A DNA stretch of 37,858 nucleotides from an uncultured Alistipes sp. (GTDB taxonomy: Bacteria > Bacteroidota > Bacteroidia > Bacteroidales > Rikenellaceae), in NCBI GenBank assembly GCA_949283205.1, contig CASDSD010000019.1, positions 1-37,858 on the forward strand, in the 5' to 3' direction. The position numbers and the translations under genes were made by a program. Each line of letters begins with the position of its first letter. The stretch's first letter is position 1. Positions 31,910 to 37,858 of this stretch are shown piece by piece. Under the pieces are notes generated by a model. That model had not been told where the DNA came from and made no database searches. It saw only the letters and a program-made list of their open reading frames with translations.

Positions 31910-33852
31910 CCCCGCTGCAGGAGAGTTCCCGCGGCGCCGCCACGGCACCGCAGACGCACGACGCCCGTGCGTGGAACGACTATGACGTGATAGTGGTGGG
32001 GGCGGGCCATGCGGGATGCGAGGCCGCCTCGGCCGCAGCACGCATGGGGTGCCGCACGCTGCTGCTCACGATGGACCTCGAGAAGATGGCCGCCATGTCG
32101 TGCAACCCCGCCGTGGGCGGCGTGGCAAAGGGGCAGATCGTGCGCGAGATAGATGCCCTCGGAGGGCGCATGGGACATATAACAGACTGTGCCACAATAC
32201 AGTTCCGCATGCTCAACCGCTCGAAGGGACCCGCTATGTGGAGCCCCCGCGCGCAGTGCGACAAGGCGCTCTACTCGCGTCTGTGGCGCCGCGAGGCCGA
32301 ACATACCGACAACCTCCACCTCTGGCAGGATGCCGCCGTCGGGCTGCACTTCGACACCACGGGCGCACGCCCCCGCGTGACGGGCCTCGTGACGCGCATG
32401 GGCGTGGAGTTCACGGCCCGCGCCGTGATCCTCACAAACGGCACCTTCCTCTCGGGGCTCATGCACTGCGGCGAACACCACGCCGAGGGGGGACGCGCCG
32501 GCGACGCCGCCTCCCACGGCATCACCGAATCGCTCCGCGCCGTCGGCTTCGAGGCCGGGCGCATGAAGACCGGAACCCCGGCACGTATCGACGGCCGCAC
32601 CATCGACTTCGACCTCCTGGAGCGCCAGGAAGGGGACGCGGAGCCGTCGAAGTTCTCCTTCTCGCCTGACATACAGCCCGTTAAGGAGCAAATGGAGTGT
32701 TTTCTCGTCTACACCTCGCCCGAGGTACACGACATCCTGCGGCGCGGCTTCGACCGCTCGCCCCTCTTCAACGGAACCATACGGGGCATCGGGCCCCGCT
32801 ACTGCCCCAGCATCGAGGACAAGCTCCGCACCTTCGCCGACAAGCAGCAGCACCAGCTCTTCCTCGAACCCGAGGGGCGCGACTGCAACGAATACTACCT
32901 TAACGGCTTCTCGTCGTCGCTGCCGTACGAGATACAGATCGAGGCGCTGCACGCAATCCGCGGCCTCGGGCACGCCCGCGTCTACCGCCCGGGCTACGCC
33001 ATCGAGTACGACTACTTCCCGCCCACGCAGCTGCGCCACACCCTCGAGACCAAACCGGTCGAAAACCTCTACTTCGCGGGCCAGATAAACGGCACCACGG
33101 GATACGAGGAGGCCGCGGCACAGGGCCTTATGGCAGGCATAAACGCCGCACGCAGGCTCCGTGGCGAGGAGGGCATCGTCCTGCGCCGCGACGAGGCATA
33201 TATCGGCGTACTCATAGACGACCTCGTCACCAAGGGCGTAGACGAACCATACCGCATGTTCACCTCACGCGCCGAGTACCGCATACTGCTGCGGCAGGAC
33301 AACGCCGACCTGCGCCTCACGCCCCTCGGCCGCGAGATAGGCCTCGTGGATGACGTCATGTGGGAGGCATTCGAACGCAAGCGCTCACGCACGGCCGAGC
33401 TCCTCGACTTCGCCCGTACGCAGAGCGTACACCTGGCCGAGATAAGCGAATACATGCTCTCGCGCGGCATCGAACCGCCCGCACAGGGGACGAAACTGTA
33501 CAACCTCATCGCCCGGAACGAATTCACAATCGGGGAGCTCGCCGAAGCGCTGCCGCGCCTCGCCCGCTTCATACGCGAACACGGCATAACGCGCGAGGTG
33601 GAGGAGCAGGTCGAGATACAGATCAAGTACCGCGGCTACATCGAGCGCGAGCGGCTGCTCGCAGAGAAACTCCACCGTCTGGAGAATATCGTCATCCCCG
33701 ACGGCATCGACTTCATGGCGATGCAGGCCCTCACGATAGAGGCGCGGCAGAAACTCTCGCGCATACGGCCGCAGACGATAGGGCAGGCGTCGAGAATCCC
33801 GGGCGTCTCCCCCGCCGATATCAACGTCCTGCTTGTCGCCTTCGGCCGCTGA
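31906..33852 (+). CDS. mnmG: tRNA uridine-5-carboxymethylaminomethyl(34) synthesis enzyme MnmG (GidA)
   Basis: 648-residue FAD enzyme which, with MnmE, adds carboxymethylaminomethyl (or aminomethyl) to wobble U34. The FAD-binding Rossmann motif DVIVVGAGHAGCEAA begins near residue 26, followed by MSCNPAVGGVAKGQIVREIDALGG, RMKTGTPARIDGRTIDF, RPGYAIEYDYF and LYFAGQINGTTGYEEAAAQGL; the C-terminal MnmE/tRNA-binding helical domain ends in SRIPGVSPADINVLLVAFGR. The ATG at 31906 overlaps the ybeY stop and gives about 20 more N-terminal residues than usual. In many bacteria mnmG/gidA lies near oriC and parS; the parS-like repeats directly downstream fit that. Confidence 0.97.
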   Translation: MTPLQESSRGAATAPQTHDARAWNDYDVIVVGAGHAGCEAASAAARMGCRTLLLTMDLEKMAAMSCNPAVGGVAKGQIVREIDALGGRMGHITDCATIQFRMLNRSKGPAMWSPRAQCDKALYSRLWRREAEHTDNLHLWQDAAVGLHFDTTGARPRVTGLVTRMGVEFTARAVILTNGTFLSGLMHCGEHHAEGGRAGDAASHGITESLRAVGFEAGRMKTGTPARIDGRTIDFDLLERQEGDAEPSKFSFSPDIQPVKEQMECFLVYTSPEVHDILRRGFDRSPLFNGTIRGIGPRYCPSIEDKLRTFADKQQHQLFLEPEGRDCNEYYLNGFSSSLPYEIQIEALHAIRGLGHARVYRPGYAIEYDYFPPTQLRHTLETKPVENLYFAGQINGTTGYEEAAAQGLMAGINAARRLRGEEGIVLRRDEAYIGVLIDDLVTKGVDEPYRMFTSRAEYRILLRQDNADLRLTPLGREIGLVDDVMWEAFERKRSRTAELLDFARTQSVHLAEISEYMLSRGIEPPAQGTKLYNLIARNEFTIGELAEALPRLARFIREHGITREVEEQVEIQIKYRGYIERERLLAEKLHRLENIVIPDGIDFMAMQALTIEARQKLSRIRPQTIGQASRIPGVSPADINVLLVAFGR

Positions 33853-33995
33853 GTTTTTCGATACCGCCAATATCCCTTTCTGCAGTCGCCCCGGCCGCTG
33901 CGTTTTTTCGACAGGCTGATATCAACATTATCACGACCGCTTCGGACAGCGCTGCGGATATTTTGACCGGCCGGCGGCTTGAAACAACCCATATG

Positions 33996-34034
33996 AAAAC
34001 ACTCCCGCAATCCTTCAGGTTGCGGGAGTGTTTT
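33996..34034. terminator. Strong terminator after mnmG
   Basis: A perfect 15-bp stem (33996-34010 with 34020-34034) with A-run and T-run ends, so it can work on both strands. It lies 143 bases past the mnmG stop. Confidence 0.93.
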
Positions 34035-34105
34035 CGACATATACAGCCTCTCCCGAAACGAAACAACATCTTTTTCCGGCAATACTGCCCATTATCCTCC
34101 GAAGA

Positions 34106-34121
34106 TGCTCCACGTGGAGCA
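34106..34121. promoter_or_regulatory. parS-like site 1
   Basis: TGCTCCACGTGGAGCA, a perfect 16-bp palindrome. It agrees with the B. subtilis-type parS TGTTTCACGTGAAACA at 12 of 16 positions, and with the common variant TGTTCCACGTGGAACA at 14 of 16. Confidence 0.7.
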
Positions 34122-34182
34122 AGAAAAGTAGCCGATCTTGCAATGCAATAATTAGGATAAAGAGCTGCCCGTCCCCGAAAAA

Positions 34183-34198
34183 TGCTCCACGTGGAGCA
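34183..34198. promoter_or_regulatory. parS-like site 2
   Basis: TGCTCCACGTGGAGCA, identical to site 1, exactly 77 bp downstream of it. Confidence 0.7.
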
Positions 34199-34259
34199 AA
34201 AACAGCAACCGATCTTGCAATGCCGGAATCAGAACGAAGAGCTGCCCGTCCCCGAAAAA

Positions 34260-34275
34260 TGTTCCACGTGGAGCA
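34260..34275. promoter_or_regulatory. parS-like site 3
   Basis: TGTTCCACGTGGAGCA, one base different from TGTTCCACGTGGAACA and 13 of 16 against TGTTTCACGTGAAACA. It is 77 bp after site 2. Confidence 0.73.
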
Positions 34276-34340
34276 AAAAAACCGCCGATCTTGCAATGCA
34301 ATAATTAGGATAAAGAGCTGCCCGTCCCCGAAAAATGGAC

Positions 34341-34370
34341 AAAAAAAATGCCGCCCGAAATTGGCGGCAT
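34341..34370 (-). terminator. Intrinsic terminator of metG-ilvE
   Basis: Minus strand: ATGCCGCC pairs with GGCGGCAT (34370-34363 with 34355-34348) across a 7-base loop, followed by a run of seven to eight T. It is 98 bases past the ilvE stop. Confidence 0.9.
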
Positions 34371-34467
34371 TACTGTCGTTGTACGGCGTCGCCGGAACGA
34401 CGCGCAAAATGAAACGTTTCAAATACGTGCCGTGCGGGAGTATAAAACCCGCGGGCGAAGAAAAAAG

Positions 34468-35484
34468 TTACTCCTCGACAACGGTGGTCCAGCCGTACTT
34501 GTCCTCGCAGCGGCCGTACTGGATATCCTGCAGTTTGTTGTAGAGTGCGAGGCAGGTCTTGCCGACGGTCTTGCCGTAGGTGACGGTCTTGCCGGTATCG
34601 AGGTCATAGACCGACTCGATAGGCGAGATGACGGCGGCGGTACCGCATGCGCCGGCCTCCTCGAAGGTATCGAGCTCGTCGACGGGGACGGGGCGCTCCT
34701 CGACCTTGAGGCCCATGTCGGCTGCGAGCTGACGCAGGCTCATGTTGGTGATCGACGGAAGTATCGAGGGCGACTTGGGCGTAACATAGGTGCCGTTCTT
34801 TATGCCGAAGAAGTTTGCGGCGCCGCACTCCTCGATATACTTGTGTTCACATGCGTCGAGGTACATGACGTTCGAGTAACCCAGGTCGTGGGCCTTCTCG
34901 CCCGAGAGGATGCTCGAGGCGTAGTTGCCGCCGGCCTTGATATCGCCTGTTCCACGTGGAGCAGCGCGGTCCTGCTCACGGTCTACAACGACCTTGATCG
35001 TCGTCATGCCGCCCTTGAAGTAGGGACCCACGGGCGAGCAGAAGACTATGAACATGGCCTCGTGCGACGCCTTTACCCCCAAGCCTACCTTCGAGCCGAA
35101 CAGCAGCGGACGCAGGTAGAGCGACGCGCCCGACTCGTAGGGCGGGACATACTCGATGTTGCGCTTGACGACCTCGTAGCACGCCGCCGTGAACATCTCC
35201 ACCGTCGGCACCGGCAGGCAGAGCTTGCGCGCCGACGCCTGCATGCGCCGCGCATTGGCATCCATGCGGAAGATACGCACCTTGCCGTCCACACCGCGGA
35301 ACGCCTTCAAACCCTCGAAGGCCTCCAGACCGTAGTGCAGGCATGTCGTCGACATGTGCATCCTGATATACTCGTCCTCCGTGACCTCCATGTCGCTCCA
35401 CTTCCCGTCCTTGTAACTGTAGCGGACGTTGACGTCGGTCTTCATATAGTCGAAGCCTATCGACTTCCAATCAATCGCTTTCAT
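34468..35484 (-). CDS. ilvE: Branched-chain amino acid aminotransferase
   Basis: 338-residue PLP enzyme of fold type IV (class II BCAT) exchanging amino groups between glutamate and the keto acids of Leu, Ile and Val. Visible signatures are CLHYGLEAFEGLKAFRG, SLYLRPLLFGS, the phosphate-loop region, AAPRGTGDIKAGGNYASSI with the catalytic lysine (GDIKAGGNY), IEECGAANFFGI and the C-terminal GTAAVISPIESV. The length is normal. The usual AAPGGTG reads AAPRGTG here, exactly where the DNA forms a parS-like palindrome (34948-34963). It starts 63 bp after metG on the same strand with no TAnnTTTG element between, so the two probably share a transcript. Confidence 0.97.
   Translation of the reverse strand: MKAIDWKSIGFDYMKTDVNVRYSYKDGKWSDMEVTEDEYIRMHMSTTCLHYGLEAFEGLKAFRGVDGKVRIFRMDANARRMQASARKLCLPVPTVEMFTAACYEVVKRNIEYVPPYESGASLYLRPLLFGSKVGLGVKASHEAMFIVFCSPVGPYFKGGMTTIKVVVDREQDRAAPRGTGDIKAGGNYASSILSGEKAHDLGYSNVMYLDACEHKYIEECGAANFFGIKNGTYVTPKSPSILPSITNMSLRQLAADMGLKVEERPVPVDELDTFEEAGACGTAAVISPIESVYDLDTGKTVTYGKTVGKTCLALYNKLQDIQYGRCEDKYGWTTVVEE
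34948..34963. promoter_or_regulatory. parS-like site 4, inside ilvE
   Basis: TGTTCCACGTGGAGCA, the same 16 bases as site 3, within the ilvE reading frame where it encodes the AAPRGT part of the PLP-site region. It lies 673 bp from the end of site 3. Confidence 0.68.
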
Positions 35485-35547
35485 AATATGCTGATTTTCA
35501 TTATTTTATGCTTACGTTCGGTATCTTGTCACCCCGTCGTGCGGCCG

Positions 35548-37590
35548 TCATCCGACCTGCGAGCCGTCGGTGACCTTCTCCTCGGGCCGCATCATCACAA
35601 GACCCCGCACGGCGTCCTCCGCCATGAGGATCATGCCCTCGGACCGTATCCCCTTGAGCTCGCGCGGCGCGAGGTTCACCAGCACCGGCACCTGGCGCCC
35701 CACAAGCTCCTCGGGCTTGAAATACTCCGCTATGCCCGAGACTATGGTGCGGCGGTCGATACCCGTATCGACGGTCAGCTTGAGCAGTTTCTTGGTCTTG
35801 GCGACCTTCTCGGCGGCGACGATGGTCGAGATGCGTATGTCCATCTTCGAGAAGTCGTCGAACGACACCTCCTCCTTCTGCTCCGCCACGTGCGACGCCG
35901 CCTCGGCGGCGGCATTCGCGGCCTTCGCCGCCGCGAGCTTCGCCAGCTGGCGCTCGATAACGTCGTCCTCGATCTTCTCGAAGAGGAGCTGCGGCTCGCC
36001 GATCTCGTGGCCCGCGGCGATGACCGACATCGAGCCCAGGTCGTCCCACGTAGGCCGCTCGATAGCGAGCATGCGCAGGATCTTCTCCGACGAGAAGGGC
36101 ATGAAGGGCTCTATGGCCACGGCCACGTTGGCCGTGATCTGCAGCGCTATGTTAAGGATGGTCTCCACGCGTGCCGGGTCGCTCTTGACGACCTTCCACG
36201 GCTCGGTGTCGGCCAGGTACTTGTTGCCTATGCGGGCGAAGTTCATGGCGTCCTTCAACGCCTCGCGGAAGCGGAAGTTCTCGATGTTGCCCTCCAGCTC
36301 CGAGCGTATGCCCTGGAGTTCGGCCACGGTGGCGCGGTCGTAGTCGGTCATCGCGCCGCACGCCGGAACCCGGCCCCCGAAGTACTTCTTCGTGAGCACC
36401 AGGGCGCGGTTGACGAAGTTGCCCAGCACCGCCACCAGCTCGTTGTTGTTGCGCGCCTGGAAGTCCTTCCAGGTGAAGTCGTTGTCCTTGGTCTCGGGGG
36501 CGTTGGCGCAGAGCACGTAGCGCAGCACGTCCTCCTTGCCCGGGAAGTCGTCCAGATACTCGTGCAGCCATACGGCCCAGTTGCGCGACGTGGAGATCTT
36601 GTCCCCCTCGAGGTTCAGGAACTCGTTCGCCGGCACGTTCTCCGGCAGGATGTAGCCCCCGTGCGCCTTCAGCATCGACGGGAAGACGATGCAGTGGAAG
36701 ACGATGTTGTCCTTGCCGATGAAGTGCACCATCTTGGTGTCCTCGCTCTTCCAGTACTTCTCCCAGTCGGGCGTGAGGTCCTTCGTCGCCGAGATATAGC
36801 CGATCGGGGCGTCGAACCACACGTAGAGGACCTTCCCCTCGGCACCCTCCACCGGGACGGGGATGCCCCAGTCGAGGTCGCGGCTCACGGCACGCGGCTG
36901 CAGTCCCAGGTCGAGCCAGCTCTTGCACTGGCCGTAGACGTTGCTCTTCCACTCCTTGTGGCCCTCGAGGATCCACTCCCGCAGGAAGGGCTCGTACCGG
37001 TCCAGAGGCAGGTACCAGTGCTTCGTCTCGCGCTTCACGGGAACCGATCCCGACACGGCGCTGTGGGGGTCTATCAGCTCGTCGGGCGAGAGCGTCGAAC
37101 CGCACTGCTCGCACTGGTCGCCGTAGGCGCGCTCGTTGCCGCAGCGCGGGCATGTGCCCACGATATAGCGGTCGGCAAGGAAGGTCTGCGCCTCCTCGTC
37201 GTAGTACTGCATCGAGGTGCGCTCGATGAACTTGCCCTCGTCGTAGAGCTTGCGGAAGAAATCCGATGCCGTCCTGTAGTGCGTGGGCGACGACGTGCGC
37301 GAATAGATGTCGAACGAGATGCCCAGACGGCGGAACGACTCCTTGATTATCTCGTGGTAGCGGTCCACGATCACCTGCGGCGAGACACCCTCCTTGCGCG
37401 CCTTGATGGTGATGGGCACGCCGTGCTCGTCGCTGCCGCACACCGAGATCACGTCCCGGCCGCGCAGCCGCAGGTAGCGGGTGTATATGTCCGACGGCAC
37501 GTATACGCCCGCCAGGTGCCCGATATGGACGGGGCCGTTGGCATAGGGCAGCGCCGAAGTTATGAGATAGCGTTTGAACTCTTTGGCCAT
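35548..37590 (-). CDS. metG: Methionine--tRNA ligase with C-terminal tRNA-binding domain
   Basis: 680-residue class I synthetase. The start at [28 protein letters not shown] is chosen because homology begins there and the -7 element lies 67 bases upstream; the frame is open for 23 codons more. It has the HIGH motif (residues 22-25), a zinc knuckle with CPRCGNE and CEQCGS, the methionine-pocket sequence [16 protein letters not shown], and the KMSKS-type loop as [10 protein letters not shown]. Residues 570-680 form a Trbp111/EMAP-II-like OB-fold domain ([41 protein letters not shown]), joined by an Ala/Glu-rich linker. It is probably the first gene of the metG-ilvE transcript. Confidence 0.98.
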   Translation of the reverse strand: MAKEFKRYLITSALPYANGPVHIGHLAGVYVPSDIYTRYLRLRGRDVISVCGSDEHGVPITIKARKEGVSPQVIVDRYHEIIKESFRRLGISFDIYSRTSSPTHYRTASDFFRKLYDEGKFIERTSMQYYDEEAQTFLADRYIVGTCPRCGNERAYGDQCEQCGSTLSPDELIDPHSAVSGSVPVKRETKHWYLPLDRYEPFLREWILEGHKEWKSNVYGQCKSWLDLGLQPRAVSRDLDWGIPVPVEGAEGKVLYVWFDAPIGYISATKDLTPDWEKYWKSEDTKMVHFIGKDNIVFHCIVFPSMLKAHGGYILPENVPANEFLNLEGDKISTSRNWAVWLHEYLDDFPGKEDVLRYVLCANAPETKDNDFTWKDFQARNNNELVAVLGNFVNRALVLTKKYFGGRVPACGAMTDYDRATVAELQGIRSELEGNIENFRFREALKDAMNFARIGNKYLADTEPWKVVKSDPARVETILNIALQITANVAVAIEPFMPFSSEKILRMLAIERPTWDDLGSMSVIAAGHEIGEPQLLFEKIEDDVIERQLAKLAAAKAANAAAEAASHVAEQKEEVSFDDFSKMDIRISTIVAAEKVAKTKKLLKLTVDTGIDRRTIVSGIAEYFKPEELVGRQVPVLVNLAPRELKGIRSEGMILMAEDAVRGLVMMRPEEKVTDGSQVG

Positions 37591-37656
37591 AAAACTTTTG
37601 AAGATTAATGCCGGCCGCCGGCACGCGGCGCCGACCGTAAAAACCGTAATTTGTTC

Positions 37657-37664
37657 CAAAAATA
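37657..37664 (-). promoter_or_regulatory. -7 promoter element of metG
   Basis: Minus-strand TATTTTTG fits TAnnTTTG, 67 bases before the metG ATG. Confidence 0.65.
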
Positions 37665-37858
37665 CAACATTTTATTGCGATTGGGAAAATTTTTCGGCAC
37701 AAAATCCCGCCGCTTCCGCTCCAGCGGGGCGTTTCGGGGCGGTGCCGCAAGGGAAAGGTGCTGGACGGCACGCGCACGTGAGGGGCTTCGGGACTGAAAA
37801 AAGGCGCAGGAGGCGACGGGCGGATACGGCGCGGGTACGGCGCGGGCATGAAAGGAAA
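37665..37858. other. Upstream region to the window edge
   Basis: No gene, repeat or terminator recognised; too short to judge what lies beyond. Confidence 0.4.

Larger units (their letters stand above)
34106..34335 (+). repeat. 77-bp tandem repeat array carrying parS-like palindromes
   Basis: A unit starting CCGATCTTGCAATG and running through GAGCTGCCCGTCCCCGAAAAATG into the palindrome occurs at 34132-34208 and 34209-34284, and a third copy at 34285-34335 stops where the palindrome should be. The three palindromes start at 34106, 34183 and 34260, exactly 77 bp apart. Units 1 and 3 agree over the AATAATTAGGATAAAG segment, while unit 2 has diverged there. Confidence 0.93.

Noticed and set aside
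34106-34335. Tandem repeats as a CRISPR array
   Set aside because: The whole 77-bp unit repeats, there are no unique spacers, and no cas gene is nearby.
34348-37608. Long plus-strand open frame opposite ilvE and metG
   Set aside because: Antisense artefact of two clear housekeeping genes.

Overview
The window reads as chromosomal DNA of a high-GC member of the Bacteroidota, most likely Alistipes or another Rikenellaceae. This is inferred from gene content, from the Bacteroidota-type -7 promoter element TAnnTTTG ahead of many genes, from A-rich leaders with no strong Shine-Dalgarno sequence, and from families typical of the phylum (Dcp-type M3 peptidase, GH20 lipoprotein, DUF4890-like protein, patatin fused to an outer-membrane barrel). 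No phage, plasmid, IS transposase, CRISPR array, rRNA or tRNA gene was recognised.

Layout. 1-2172 (-): M3 peptidase lipoprotein, cut by the window edge. 2434-3144 (+): rsmE. 3231-10511 (+): a tight six-gene operon for a membrane complex related to group 4 [NiFe] hydrogenases and complex I. 10587-11370: gene-free, repeat-rich. 11442-13766 (-): GH20 hexosaminidase lipoprotein. 14020-14181: two 81-bp tandem promoter repeats feeding a membrane metallophosphoesterase (14202-15356). 15543-17712 (+): serS, a small 2[4Fe-4S] ferredoxin and a sugar O-acetyltransferase. 18026-18532 (-): small periplasmic DUF4890-like protein. 18589-19601: second gene-free region with another copy of the dispersed repeat. 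19634-22527 (+): nrnA-like phosphoesterase and an MsbA-type ABC exporter. 22692-26816 (-): ModF-like double-ATPase and a patatin/outer-membrane-barrel protein. 26892-33852 (+): pheS, a TPR protein, an EnvC-like activator, ybeY and mnmG. 34106-34275: three parS-like palindromes between converging terminators. 34468-37590 (-): ilvE and metG.

Two things stand out. First, the 3.2-10.5 kb operon keeps the membrane ion-translocating subunits and the fold of the hydrogenase/complex I peripheral arm. The large subunit, however, has lost both CxxC nickel-iron motifs. The NuoB-like domain has lost all four ligands of the proximal (N2-type) cluster. The fused ferredoxin domain keeps exactly the cysteines of one [4Fe-4S] cluster. 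This fits an Ehr-type (energy-converting hydrogenase-related) complex that cannot be a hydrogenase and has no known redox partner. Second, a 77-bp repeat downstream of mnmG carries three 16-bp palindromes of the ParB/parS type, with a fourth inside ilvE, which suggests the window lies in the origin-proximal centromere region.

The remainder is mostly housekeeping: three aminoacyl-tRNA synthetases, rRNA and tRNA modification, RNA turnover, envelope biogenesis and branched-chain amino acid metabolism. Intergenic regions hold several strong intrinsic terminators and a family of dispersed hairpin-bearing repeats.
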